This document shows, one piece after another, positions 37,847 to 46,500 of a stretch of DNA of 64,000 bases. Made by a program: the position numbers and the translations under genes. Each line of letters opens with the position of its first letter. The stretch's first letter is position 1. The notes beneath the pieces are model-generated. The model was not told where the DNA came from. It did no database searches and was given only the letters and a program-made list of their open reading frames with translations. The stretch is from contig NZ_CP031393.1 of NCBI RefSeq assembly GCF_017161265.1, forward strand, positions 434,001 to 498,000. The letters are read 5' to 3'. The stretch is from Treponema medium. GTDB lineage: Bacteria; Spirochaetota; Spirochaetia; Treponematales; Treponemataceae.

Positions 37847-38707
37847 ATGGAAAAAATACAGAATACACGTGCAGATAATAATGTCTTTGCAACCTATTTA
37901 AGAGAAATAAACAAGATACCGCTGCTGTCGGTAGAAGACGAAGTGAAATATGCAAAAGCTGCTGCTGCCGGTGATGAACAGGCAAAAAAAATATTGATTG
38001 AATCGAACTTGCGCTTTGTAGTAAATGTTGCAAAAAAATATCAGAATAAGAATATCCCGATTATGGATTTGATCAGCGAAGGCAATATCGGATTGATGAA
38101 TGCTGCCGACCGCTTTGACCCTGACAAGGGATACAAGTTTATTTCGTATGCGGTATGGTGGATTCGCCAAGCAATTTTAAAAGCTATCTGCGAAAAATCC
38201 CGCATGATTCGGCTTCCGTTGAACAGAGCGAACGAATTGGTTCAAATTGAAAAAGCCCGTAAGATTATGGGTAAGAGCGGAAACGAACCGGAAGATAAAG
38301 AGCTAACCACTATCGCTCAAGAACTCCGCATTGAACCTGAAATGGTACGAACGATTATGAATGCTGCTCGCGACCCCGTTTCTTTGGATGCGCCGATATT
38401 TAATGATAACAACACTGCTAGCACCGGCGACTTTGTCGAAGATACCCGCTATATGCAGCCTGAAAGCTATGCGCTCGATATTGATTTACGCGAAAATATC
38501 GATACGCTGCTTGCTTCCTTGACTGAACGGGAGGCGGAAATTCTCCGCTACCGCTTCGGCTTAAACGGATACGAGCAGCTTTCGTTAAAGGAAGTAGGAG
38601 TTCGTTTTAACTTGACCAAAGAACGCATCCGCCAAATTGAAAAAAAAGCGCTTGAACGGTTGCAGTCAATAGGTCATCAGCACGAACTCGAAAGCTTCGT
38701 CGCGTAA
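37847..38707 (+). CDS. RNA polymerase sigma factor, sigma-70 group 2-like
   Basis: 286 residues. Region 1.2 (ATYLREINKIPLLSVEDEV), regions 2.1-2.4 (NLRFVVNVAKKYQ, SEGNIGLMNAADRFDPDKGYKFISYAVWWIRQAI), region 3, and region 4.2 (TKERIRQIEKKALERLQ). It lacks the long region 1.1 of primary RpoD, so it is an alternative, RpoS/RpoH-like factor. GGGAGATG precedes the ATG. Behind a sigma-54 promoter, which suggests a sigma cascade like RpoN-RpoS of Borrelia (inference). Divergent from groES. Confidence 0.92.
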   Translation: MEKIQNTRADNNVFATYLREINKIPLLSVEDEVKYAKAAAAGDEQAKKILIESNLRFVVNVAKKYQNKNIPIMDLISEGNIGLMNAADRFDPDKGYKFISYAVWWIRQAILKAICEKSRMIRLPLNRANELVQIEKARKIMGKSGNEPEDKELTTIAQELRIEPEMVRTIMNAARDPVSLDAPIFNDNNTASTGDFVEDTRYMQPESYALDIDLRENIDTLLASLTEREAEILRYRFGLNGYEQLSLKEVGVRFNLTKERIRQIEKKALERLQSIGHQHELESFVA

Positions 38708-38743
38708 TTGAAACGAAGCAGATGCAACGTATATTTTCAAAAG

Positions 38744-39178
38744 CTACGCATGTGCCGGTATTCGATATTCAGTGTAGCGGACATTCTTCTTTTCTACGGC
38801 ATCGCGCAGCGAACGTTCCACTTTTGAAAGTGCAGCGTTGCCGGTTTTTACTTCGACAAACAGCACTTCATCAACCGTTCCTGTAGAAAGTCCCGGAAAG
38901 GCGACGAAGTCTACCGGTTTTCCGACAAATCGGATTTCCGTCGGATCAGCAGGGAAACCGGGAAAGAACGCTGCAAATTGTTCGGAAAGCTGTCCGTTCA
39001 AAACCGCTCGCGACCGTTTAACGGCATCTTCGCGGGCGATTTTTATCTCTTTAGCAAGATGCTTGCTTGCGGTAAGTTGCCCTATTTTTGTTCCGAGGAA
39101 GAAAGCAACGATAATGAATGAAATACTTGCAATCGCTAAAATGAGCAGCAAGAGTTTTACTTCTACCATATCAAACAT
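38744..39178 (-). CDS. Membrane-anchored Holliday-junction-resolvase-like endonuclease
   Basis: 144 residues. One N-terminal transmembrane helix (about 8-30), a short coiled linker, then a nuclease fold with GKPVDFVAFPG and LFVEVKTGNAALSKVER. This pattern (D...EVK) belongs to the predicted endonucleases distantly related to archaeal Holliday-junction resolvases (PF10107 type). The biological role is unknown. GGAGGG lies 6-7 nt before the ATG. Convergent with the sigma-factor gene. Confidence 0.85.
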   Translation of the reverse strand: MFDMVEVKLLLLILAIASISFIIVAFFLGTKIGQLTASKHLAKEIKIAREDAVKRSRAVLNGQLSEQFAAFFPGFPADPTEIRFVGKPVDFVAFPGLSTGTVDEVLFVEVKTGNAALSKVERSLRDAVEKKNVRYTEYRIPAHA

Positions 39179-39331
39179 AATTTCCCTCCTCGAAAAAGCT
39201 TTTATCGGCGTAAAATGCCGGGTACTGTGTTACTGTGAGTATCGGTTATCTGTTGTATTCCTAAAGGATCCTATTAAAGTATCCGATATAAGAATGAATC
39301 TTCTTTTTATTAAATTGAGGCGTAGTTATAT

Positions 39332-40480
39332 ATGTATCGTATAGGTTCTGTACTCTGTTGTTGCTTTTTTTTATCATTAGCTGTCTCTTGTGCATCAGCT
39401 GCAACAAAAGGCGGTGCCGCATCACCGGTAACAGAATCGACAGGGTTTCTTGAACAAGAGTACATAGCACAATCCCCTCAGACAGGAGAATCCGGTAACA
39501 AGATTACCGAAATATCATCAGAGGAACAAACACTTGCACGGCTGCTCCCCGAACTTACACAGGCTGTAGAAAACTACGATATACATAAGGTGCTTGCATT
39601 ATTCAATGCTATTTATGAATCGTGCAATGGGCAGGAAGATCATACTATTCTCATCGATGCCCGCAATCGGATAGAACCGTTATTGGAAGCTATTTCTATC
39701 GAGGCGGTCAGCACCCCCACACCTGTAAATGCCGGTTCTCCGTTCACACAGCCGTTTACAGCACGTGTCGTCATTACCGCACCCGACAAACAGTTTCCGC
39801 TTGATAATTATCCTATTACCGTTCTCTACCCCGCCGCCGGTACAGGCAGCAGTTTAAAAAAAGAGCTTGTACGGACGGATTCCGATGGTTTTTTATACTT
39901 TACACCTCCTACTTCCAGCCGAGCATGCGACGGAAAACTATTCTTTTGTCTTTATCCGATAAGAAAGGATACCGCCTTAGCTGATGATGCAACCGACAAT
40001 CTCTCTGTTTCTTTCCCTTATAAAGTTGCAACAACAGAGAAACGGATACCGTCTATTATTGCTATTCTTGATTATGATGAAAATAATACACCGATTTTTT
40101 CCAGTAATATAACAGCAACACGCCTCCTTACGGGATTAATGAAGCGGGGATTCAGCAGGATCGGGCTGGATGAATACCGTGAACTTGGTAATGCAGATGA
40201 TGCTTCCGTTATCCGTGTTGCACAGGCTAAGATCGGCACGGCTGTAGACCGTTTTATTTTCGGTAGGACGTATATTTCGGTAGAAACGGCGGAAGATAAT
40301 ACCTTTACCTGTACCATACGTGCCGCAATATCGATTTGGGATTTTAAACAAGCTCGAAAGATAAATCATTTTACCTTTACCCATACTGCAAAAGCTAAAA
40401 CAAAAGCTCAAGCAATTTTACTTGCCCGTACCGATCTTGGTGAAACAGTAATCGCCGAAACATTCAACTACAGTCTTTAA
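39332..40480 (+). CDS. Putative lipoprotein of unknown function
   Basis: 382 residues. Signal segment with lipobox-like SLAVSCAS (Cys near residue 20), a polar linker, a beta-rich middle with an Ig-like portion (VITAPDKQFPLDNYPITVLYPA) and a C-terminal alpha/beta region. No enzyme motif recognised. GAGG lies 12 nt before the ATG. Likely anchored in the inner or outer membrane. The phosphatase gene follows after 52 bp with its own promoter overlapping that gap. Confidence 0.75.
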   Translation: MYRIGSVLCCCFFLSLAVSCASAATKGGAASPVTESTGFLEQEYIAQSPQTGESGNKITEISSEEQTLARLLPELTQAVENYDIHKVLALFNAIYESCNGQEDHTILIDARNRIEPLLEAISIEAVSTPTPVNAGSPFTQPFTARVVITAPDKQFPLDNYPITVLYPAAGTGSSLKKELVRTDSDGFLYFTPPTSSRACDGKLFFCLYPIRKDTALADDATDNLSVSFPYKVATTEKRIPSIIAILDYDENNTPIFSSNITATRLLTGLMKRGFSRIGLDEYRELGNADDASVIRVAQAKIGTAVDRFIFGRTYISVETAEDNTFTCTIRAAISIWDFKQARKINHFTFTHTAKAKTKAQAILLARTDLGETVIAETFNYSL

Positions 40481-40496
40481 GCAATAATAATGCCTC

Positions 40497-40525
40497 TTGC
40501 AGTTCAAACTTTATTTGCTTATACT
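40497..40525 (+). promoter_or_regulatory. Promoter for a leaderless histidine-phosphatase mRNA
   Basis: TTGCAG (40497-40502), 17-bp spacer, TATACT (40520-40525), then 7 nt to the ATG at 40533. No SD. Confidence 0.7.
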
Positions 40526-40532
40526 TTTTACC

Positions 40533-41078
40533 ATGAAGCTTTTTGTTGTGCGCCACGGTGAAACGGATTTAAATGTAAAAGAACTGGCTTGCGGTGTTTC
40601 GGAATCTATGTTGACGGAAAAGGGGCGGATGCAAGCCCAAAACTTGGCAAGCCGATTAAAAAAAGATAAAGAAAAAAACAATATCACAACGATTTACGTA
40701 TCTCCACTTAAACGGGCAAGAGATACGGCTGCATATATTGAACAGGCATTACAGCTTACGGCTATGCCGGATATCCGCCTGCAAGAGATCGATTTCGGTG
40801 ACTTTGAAGGAAAGCCGTGGAACAATCCGGAATTTTTATATATTCATAAAAATCCTTTTTTAACATTTCCCAAAGGTGAATCCTTTGCGAAAGTAGCACA
40901 CCGTGCATACAGTATTATAGAAGACGTAAAGCATAAGCATACGGGAGACGGCAATATCCTCTTTGTCTGCCACGGCGTGCTAACAGCGGCTATCTATACG
41001 TACTTTAAACCTTTTTCGGCAGAAGAACTGCTGCGGTTGGAAATCAAGAATTGCCAGCTGCTTGAGTTTGATTTATAA
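40533..41078 (+). CDS. Histidine phosphatase (phosphoglycerate mutase-like)
   Basis: 181 residues. Starts MKLFVVRHGETDLN with the RHG catalytic motif; the second catalytic His lies in FVCHGVLTA, and VSPLKRARDTA completes the phosphate pocket. A broad-specificity phosphatase or phosphoglycerate mutase relative; substrate unknown. ATG 40533 chosen because the catalytic motif starts at once and a promoter sits at leaderless distance. Its 3' end overlaps the convergent pseudouridine synthase gene by 35 bp. Confidence 0.9.
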   Translation: MKLFVVRHGETDLNVKELACGVSESMLTEKGRMQAQNLASRLKKDKEKNNITTIYVSPLKRARDTAAYIEQALQLTAMPDIRLQEIDFGDFEGKPWNNPEFLYIHKNPFLTFPKGESFAKVAHRAYSIIEDVKHKHTGDGNILFVCHGVLTAAIYTYFKPFSAEELLRLEIKNCQLLEFDL

Positions 41079-42090
41079 GAAGAGCAGAAGCTGTTTTTTC
41101 CCAACCGGAAAAATATCGATTAAGACAGGTTTCCATTTCGGGAAAAAACGGAGCTTCAATAAGAGCAGGCATATCCGCCGGTCTTGAGGCAGGAAAATAC
41201 AACCGCCACGCATGGAGCAGGTAGCGCTTGCATACAGGCAACGGATTCCCCCCGCGGTATTTACGATCCCCAACCAACGGATGGCCTGCGCTCGCGCTAT
41301 GCTTCCGTATCTGATGTTTTTTACCGGTGATAAGCTTAAACAATATCAGCGACGCATCGATCCCTTTATTGTAACTCAGCGAATAACATTGTGTGATAGT
41401 TTTACCGCTTTCGTCTTCGGCGGTAATAAGCTGTGACGGCATAGCGCCGCGCACAACGCCTAAATAGTATTTACCTACTGTTTTTTCCCGCAGACATTGA
41501 GAAAACCATTGCGCTCCGGCAAGTGTCTGCGAAAAACAGAGCACGCCGGTAGTATCTTTATCCAACCGGTGCAGCGGCCCTTGTTTAAAAGAAAGACTTT
41601 GCAAAGGATTACGAGCGAAGCCGACAGTAGACGGTATATTGGGGGATAACTGTACCGTAGTGTCGCACTGTAGGGTATTGCCGCAAAGATGCGCAGCGCC
41701 GGAAAGCAGCGTATCGATACTGTGCACCCCGTGTACGGGAATTCCCGCGGGCTTATTGACGATAAGCAAGTCGGTTGTTTTTAATAAGATCGGGATATCG
41801 GTAGGAATACAAGCAGACCGGCTTGAGCCACGGCACAGTCTGCCGAAGGTATGGTTTTGTTCACCAGACGCAGACTGCTTCCGTATCGGCTGTTTTTCAG
41901 CAGAGAGAAGCATTTCAGAAATCGATAATGTATCGCCTACTACCGTCCGATAATTAAGCACTGTCCGCTTACCATTGATACGGATTAAGCCCTTACGGAT
42001 TGCTGCATACAGCGTCGAAAGCGGAGTATCCGCCAGAAATTTTCTGATTACACGGTCAAGCCGCCTACCGGCATCGTTTTCCGAAAGAAT
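41044..42090 (-). CDS. RluA-family pseudouridine synthase, start codon unclear
   Basis: Catalytic domain with HRLDKDTTGVL (the Asp is the nucleophile), HQIRKHSASAGHPLVGDRKY and an RluA-type C-terminus. Converts specific uridines of rRNA or tRNA to pseudouridine. The frame continues upstream of the GTG at 41961 and encodes a good S4 domain (GRRLDRVIRKFL, GLIRINGKRT), but there is no ATG, GTG or TTG there. The frame is open from within the end of the nucleoside phosphorylase gene; ATT at 42090 is the least unlikely start. Without this part the protein is 305 residues, with it about 348, the usual size. One extra G near 42112 could also explain it. Confidence 0.8.
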   Translation of the reverse strand: MLSENDAGRRLDRVIRKFLADTPLSTLYAAIRKGLIRINGKRTVLNYRTVVGDTLSISEMLLSAEKQPIRKQSASGEQNHTFGRLCRGSSRSACIPTDIPILLKTTDLLIVNKPAGIPVHGVHSIDTLLSGAAHLCGNTLQCDTTVQLSPNIPSTVGFARNPLQSLSFKQGPLHRLDKDTTGVLCFSQTLAGAQWFSQCLREKTVGKYYLGVVRGAMPSQLITAEDESGKTITQCYSLSYNKGIDASLILFKLITGKKHQIRKHSASAGHPLVGDRKYRGGNPLPVCKRYLLHAWRLYFPASRPADMPALIEAPFFPEMETCLNRYFSGWEKTASALLINQTQAAGNS

Positions 42091-42100
42091 AAATTCCGTT

Positions 42101-42928
42101 TTATGCTTTTCCCATACGGCCGATGCTATTTAACACCAGTTGTTTAAACAGAGGAGCCGCTTTTTTTCCTGCATCCAGCACTTCTTGTTCACTCAATAAT
42201 GAGCTGCTCATACCTGCTGCGAGATTCGAAATGAACGAGATGCCGCAAACACGCATACCGGCATGGCGGGCAGCGACCGCTTCTACAGCAGTACTCATAC
42301 CGACAGCATCGGCGCCGAGTATCCCTGCCAGACGTACCTCTTGTGGCGTTTCATAAGCAGGGCCGGTGAATTGACAATACACTCCCTCTTGCAGAGGAAT
42401 ATGCAAAGACTCTGCCGCTGCCTTGATATGCATCCGAAGGTCTTTATCATACACTTGCGTCATATCGGGGAAACGCACGCCAAGAGTTTCAAAGTTTTTC
42501 CCAATGAGCGGAGAAGGCACAAGACATGTGATGTGATCGGTAATCAACATAAAATTACCTGCACTGAAATTTTTGTTCGCACCGCCTGCCGCATTAGTTA
42601 AGAAGAGAACTTCCGCCCCCATCATTTTCATCATCCTGATAGGAAGCACCACATCGGTCATCGGATATCCTTCATAATAGTGGATTCTCCCCTGCATAAT
42701 AACGGTAGGAATCCCTTCTATTTTCGCAAATACGAATGCGCCGCGGTGTCCCGGTGCCGTAGAAAGCGGAAAATTGCGGATGGAGGCATACGGAATAGTC
42801 GCGTCAACTTGTAATTCGTTCGCCAGATCACCTAGCCCGGATCCAAGTACTAATGCGATTTTAGGAGTATACGGAATGTGATCTTTGAGATTTTTAAAAC
42901 ATTGTATCAATTTTTCTTCAGCAGTCAT
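42101..42928 (-). CDS. Purine nucleoside phosphorylase
   Basis: 275 residues, trimeric PNP family. Phosphate loop VLGSGLGDLA, HRGAFVFAKIEG, MQGRIHYYEGYP, TNAAGGANKNF and the AVGMSTAVEAVAARH block. Splits purine nucleosides with phosphate for salvage. AAAGGAAA lies before the chosen ATG; an ATG six codons earlier overlaps the stop of the preceding gene (42939-43436), so the two are likely translationally coupled. Confidence 0.94.
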   Translation of the reverse strand: MTAEEKLIQCFKNLKDHIPYTPKIALVLGSGLGDLANELQVDATIPYASIRNFPLSTAPGHRGAFVFAKIEGIPTVIMQGRIHYYEGYPMTDVVLPIRMMKMMGAEVLFLTNAAGGANKNFSAGNFMLITDHITCLVPSPLIGKNFETLGVRFPDMTQVYDKDLRMHIKAAAESLHIPLQEGVYCQFTGPAYETPQEVRLAGILGADAVGMSTAVEAVAARHAGMRVCGISFISNLAAGMSSSLLSEQEVLDAGKKAAPLFKQLVLNSIGRMGKA

Positions 42929-42938
42929 ATAATTTCCT

Positions 42939-43436
42939 TTAAGCATCTACTTCGACATTTGTCAACAGGCGTTCCATGTCGGACAAGTCCGCAATACGGC
43001 TTGCAACGGTTTTGCCTTTTCCTGACATTTTTGTATCGTATTGGAGCGTTGCATGATAAAGTTCAAGCACCATCGAAGCCAATAGGTTAAGGTTCGGCCC
43101 TAAATTACTGAAAGCCATATTACGGTACACTTTATCGGCAGTCGCCATTTTGGTATTTGCTTCGGTAATCGAATTAATATTGGGAAGAACATCGCGCCGG
43201 ACTAAATAAATAAACCGGGCAAGCGCGATAATGTCATAATAAAGGTCATCAAGATGGAAACCTTGTAAGACAAAATCCTCGGAATGTTCGGTCAAATCAA
43301 CGATATGCCGCGATAAATCAATATTAGAAAGAATTTGTGCAAACAAAGGGCGTAAGAAGCGCGTTGCGATATTTTCATTGTAATGCCGCCCAATTCTTAC
43401 GATTATTTCAGCGATAATTCTATCATCCACTAACAT
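42939..43436 (-). CDS. Conserved hypothetical helical protein
   Basis: About 165 residues, mostly alpha-helical, no signal peptide or transmembrane segment. No family recognised. A GTG nine bases upstream (43445) would also open the frame, but it lies inside the -10 box; TTGTAA-N17-TATAGT ends 7 nt before the ATG at 43436, so I take this as a leaderless start. Overlaps or abuts the purine nucleoside phosphorylase gene, which suggests one operon. Confidence 0.75.
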   Translation of the reverse strand: MLVDDRIIAEIIVRIGRHYNENIATRFLRPLFAQILSNIDLSRHIVDLTEHSEDFVLQGFHLDDLYYDIIALARFIYLVRRDVLPNINSITEANTKMATADKVYRNMAFSNLGPNLNLLASMVLELYHATLQYDTKMSGKGKTVASRIADLSDMERLLTNVEVDA

Positions 43437-43443
43437 GGTCTTC

Positions 43444-43472
43444 ACTATATATCAGTTCGCAGGTTTTTACAA
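43444..43472 (-). promoter_or_regulatory. Promoter for a leaderless operon with purine nucleoside phosphorylase
   Basis: On the minus strand TTGTAA (43472-43467), 17-bp spacer, TATAGT (43449-43444), 7 nt to the ATG. Confidence 0.65.
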
Positions 43473-43483
43473 GTATAAACAGC

Positions 43484-45469
43484 TTACATAGAAAACTTCT
43501 TCTTCATCTGGGCAAACATCTTGGCGATATCTTCTTCCTCCGGTTCCGTTTCCGGCTCATGGTACTGCACCAGCTCCGCAGGAATTTCTTCCAAGAAAGG
43601 CGAGGGACTGCACTCAAGCAAACCCGCCTGCCTACGCCGCGTTCGGCAGCTCGTAATAATGAGCTTGTCGCGAGCGCGGGTAATGGCGACATAGAACAGG
43701 CGGCGCTCTTCTTCTACATCCCCTGCATTTTCTTCCATACTACGGGCATGTGGGATAATGCCTTCCTCGGTGCCTGCAATAAACACCACTGGAAACTCCA
43801 ATCCCTTCGCTGCGTGGATGGTCATGATATTCACCTCGCCGGTGTCTTCCTCATTTTGATCATCGCGGCTCAACAGCGTGATGCGATTGAGATAAGTATA
43901 CAGCGAAGGGTCAAAGTTGTCGGGGTTTGTCTCCCACGTGTCGATCGATTGCAAGAGGCTTTCGATATTCAAAAACTTAAAGCGCGCCGCTTTTTCGTTC
44001 TTCTGAAACTCCTGCGTCAAATAATCAAAATATTGAATGCGCTCTACGAGTTTCCGCACCTTATTTGCCAAACCCTTGCCGGACAGCAGCTGTTTCCGCT
44101 CGGAACTTATCAGCTCAACAAATTCCTCCAAATCGGCAAGGCTCTTTTCGCGGAAGTCGTCCGGCGGACGCTCAAGCAGCGCATGAATCGCCATGCGGAT
44201 AGAGCACTCCTTTTCCGTTGCGATTGCGGAGAGCACTTCCAGTGTTTTTTTCCCAATACCGCGCCGCGGTGTGTTGATAATCCGCAAGAGGTTAATATCA
44301 TCGTCGGGATTCGCAATCACCCGCAGATAGCTGATAATGTCTTTAATTTCTTTGCGCTGAAAAAAGCTCGTGCCGCCGGACATCCGGTACGGAATATTGG
44401 CATCGAGGAAAGCTTCTTCAATCGCGCGTCCCAAGCCGTTGGTGCGGATCAAAACGCCGAAGTCCGCATAGCTCCGGTTCTCGCGCATCTTCTCCGTAAG
44501 GATAGTGTCCGCAATAAAATCAGCCTCTGCCGCCTCATTCTCCGGGATAAAAATTTCAATCGGCTTGCCGGAGCCGTTCCCCGACCACAGCGCTTTTTCC
44601 TTCCGATTAGTGTTGTGCGAAATCACCCCGTTCGCTGCCGCCAAAATCGTACCGGTGGAACGGTAATTCTGCTCAAGCTTAATCTCCACCAGATGCGGAA
44701 AATCCTTTTCAAACAGGCGGATATTTTCATAATTCGCCCCCCGCCACGAATAAATAGACTGATCATCATCACCGACCACGCAGACATTATCATCCGCAAT
44801 CAAATGCATCATCTGATACTGCTGAATACTCGTGTCCTGAAACTCATCCACCATCACATACCGGTAGCGGTTCTTGTACACCGCAAGCACATCGGGATGT
44901 TCGGTAAAAAGTTTAATCGGCAGCATAATCAAATCGTCAAAATCCACCGCATTGAATAGCTTGAGCCCCGCCTGATATTCGTTATACAACGGACGATACA
45001 CCGCCGTCTGCGCCGTAAAGTTTTTCTGCCCCGTCTTTATCTGAGAAAACAGCGTCCCCACTCCGTACACATCGAGCGTTTCCGTTGCAATTTTCAGTTC
45101 CTTCGCCGACTCCTTAATCAGCTGATTGCGGTCTACCTCATCGTAAATGCTAAAATTCTGCCGCCATCCCAGCCGGTCAATATATTCCCGCAGGATTTTC
45201 ACCCCCAGCGCGTGAAACGTACTAATCGTTAAATTCTGTAACTTCTTACCCGTCAGCTCCTTAATCCGCTGCTCCATCTCCCGCGCCGCCTTGTTCGTAA
45301 AGGTCAGCGCCAAAATCTGCGACTGAGGAATCCCGCTTTCCAGCATGTGCGCAATCCTAAACGTAATCACGCGCGTCTTCCCCGAACCGGCTCCGGCAAT
45401 AATCAGCACCGGCCCGTTAATCGTATTGACCGCCTTCGCCTGCTCAGGATTTAAGTTTTCCGTATTCAT
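43484..45469 (-). CDS. ATP-dependent DNA helicase, PcrA/UvrD/Rep family
   Basis: 661 residues, superfamily 1A helicase. Motif I GAGSGKTRVITFR near residue 28, motif II DEFQDTS, motif III VVGDDDQSIYSWRGA, motif IV LEQNYRST, motifs V-VI MTIHAAKGLEFPVVF and VAITRARDKL. Acts in replication restart and repair. Slightly shorter than PcrA, with a reduced C-terminus. Start ATG 45469 has no SD; an extended -10 (TGC-TATACT) ends 10 nt upstream, so probably leaderless. Confidence 0.95.
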   Translation of the reverse strand: MNTENLNPEQAKAVNTINGPVLIIAGAGSGKTRVITFRIAHMLESGIPQSQILALTFTNKAAREMEQRIKELTGKKLQNLTISTFHALGVKILREYIDRLGWRQNFSIYDEVDRNQLIKESAKELKIATETLDVYGVGTLFSQIKTGQKNFTAQTAVYRPLYNEYQAGLKLFNAVDFDDLIMLPIKLFTEHPDVLAVYKNRYRYVMVDEFQDTSIQQYQMMHLIADDNVCVVGDDDQSIYSWRGANYENIRLFEKDFPHLVEIKLEQNYRSTGTILAAANGVISHNTNRKEKALWSGNGSGKPIEIFIPENEAAEADFIADTILTEKMRENRSYADFGVLIRTNGLGRAIEEAFLDANIPYRMSGGTSFFQRKEIKDIISYLRVIANPDDDINLLRIINTPRRGIGKKTLEVLSAIATEKECSIRMAIHALLERPPDDFREKSLADLEEFVELISSERKQLLSGKGLANKVRKLVERIQYFDYLTQEFQKNEKAARFKFLNIESLLQSIDTWETNPDNFDPSLYTYLNRITLLSRDDQNEEDTGEVNIMTIHAAKGLEFPVVFIAGTEEGIIPHARSMEENAGDVEEERRLFYVAITRARDKLIITSCRTRRRQAGLLECSPSPFLEEIPAELVQYHEPETEPEEEDIAKMFAQMKKKFSM

Positions 45470-45479
45470 AAGAGTGGAG

Positions 45480-45488
45480 AGTATAGCA
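45480..45488 (-). promoter_or_regulatory. Extended -10 promoter of the PcrA/UvrD-type gene
   Basis: On the minus strand TGC-TATACT ends 10 nt before the ATG at 45469. The -35 region is poor, as expected for an extended -10 promoter. Confidence 0.55.
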
Positions 45489-45585
45489 TAAAACGTGGGG
45501 AAAAGATATGGAAGAGTTAGGTCTTTTTATTCGTTTAGGCGGTTATTTGGTGGGGGAAGTCTCCCCCTGCGCTCCAAAAAAACGG

Positions 45586-45775
45586 CGGACTTCTGAACTA
45601 TTACCGGTTGCGTTTTCGGTTCCCTCAACCGCAACTGTTTTCTCGTACGTGTCCGCCATTTGTTTTTCCGCTACCCCCTCAGTACCGCCATAGATGGCGG
45701 TGGTATTAAGCAGTAGTGAGTTTTTCTAATGAAAAACTCACAGCCAAAGACTATACACGGAAGTATAGTCTTTGG
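45586..45775 (+). repeat. Nested inverted repeat followed by three-hairpin cassette (family III), copy 3
   Basis: 45586-45659 is a nested inverted repeat (cggac/gtccg around cggttg/caaccg). Then come hairpin 1 accgcc-atagat-ggcggt (45683-45700), hairpin 2 gtgagttttt/aaaaactcac (45716-45741) and hairpin 3 ccaaagactata/tatagtctttgg with loop cacgga (45744-45775). Same order as at 8496. The short plus-strand ORF over this region is not credible as a gene. Rest of 45470-45920: nothing else recognised. Confidence 0.7.
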
Positions 45776-45920
45776 CGAGGATACCCCGCAACGCCCCGTC
45801 TTTATTCGTGCAGAGGGGTAATGCTCACAAGCCGCGTCGAAGTTGTTGATTTATAAAGATATCTGTAAAATCACATCCACCGCTGTACTAATGTTTATTG
45901 CTGGATAAAGGAAAGCCGGA

Positions 45921-46271
45921 ATGTTGAAAGATGCTTATACGGGCGAAGATGTTCATGCAAACAGCACAAGCGATCTTGATCATGTTATGACCGCAAAAGA
46001 AATACATGATGATAGAGGCAGAAGTCTTGCCGGTTTAAAAGGCACTGACTTGGCAAATAGTGATGAAAATCTTCAAGCGACAAATAGGCACACGAACCGG
46101 ACAAAGAAGGCCGATGATATGGGAGATATTTATGTATTTATGCCTCGAAAACAGATGGAATATTTGCCGAAGAAGAAAAACAATACATACAACAATACTG
46201 TGTTAAAAAATTTGATGAATGTATATGGAGAAGTCACCCGTTTATTGTTTGAAAGTGTCAGCGTGAAATAA
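45921..46271 (+). CDS. Small HNH-like protein, possibly a fragment
   Basis: 116 residues behind AAGGAAA. The central part TSDLDHVMTAKEIHDDRGR followed by ENLQATNRHTNRTKK looks like the DH...H/N...N pattern of HNH-type nucleases found in mobile and phage-linked genes. No N-terminal domain is left, so it may be the tail of a larger protein. Its 3' end overlaps the convergent zinc-ribbon gene by 14 bp. Marks the edge of the AT-rich island. Confidence 0.5.
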   Translation: MLKDAYTGEDVHANSTSDLDHVMTAKEIHDDRGRSLAGLKGTDLANSDENLQATNRHTNRTKKADDMGDIYVFMPRKQMEYLPKKKNNTYNNTVLKNLMNVYGEVTRLLFESVSVK

Positions 46272-46500
46272 TCCGGCACGCATCAAGTTTCCCTCCGCAG
46301 GCAGGACAGCGTAACATTGCGTTCTTTAATTGCTTGAAAAGATGTCGCTGTTCAGTAGGTTGCGTAAACGGATTTGCTTCAAAATCGTTCTCTTGCAGTG
46401 TGCCATTTACAGCCGTAAATTGTTTTCCGCATTTGCTGCACTGGAACTGTTGCTTTTGCACGAATGGATTGGGAGGGATACAAGCGTTATCTATCATCAT
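46258..46500 (-). CDS. Zinc-ribbon small protein of the accessory operon
   Basis: 80 residues with two CxxC pairs, CSKCGKQF near residue 21 and CPACGGKL near 66, a zinc-ribbon layout. Its start codons (ATGATG at 46500/46497) overlap the stop of the AAA+ ATPase gene, so the two are translationally coupled. May bind nucleic acid or a protein partner; no family recognised. Confidence 0.65.
   Translation of the reverse strand: MMIDNACIPPNPFVQKQQFQCSKCGKQFTAVNGTLQENDFEANPFTQPTEQRHLFKQLKNAMLRCPACGGKLDACRIISR

Noticed and set aside
42101-42928. Programmed frameshift fusing nucleoside phosphorylase to the pseudouridine synthase
   Set aside because: No slippery sequence or stimulatory structure is evident, and a fusion would make no biochemical sense; an unusual start or an error is simpler.
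43437-43445. GTG at 43445 as start of the gene before purine nucleoside phosphorylase
   Set aside because: It lies inside the -10 box of the promoter that fits an ATG start at 43436.
45508-45693. Short plus-strand ORF of 61 codons
   Set aside because: It runs through a nested inverted repeat, has no RBS and a composition unlike protein.
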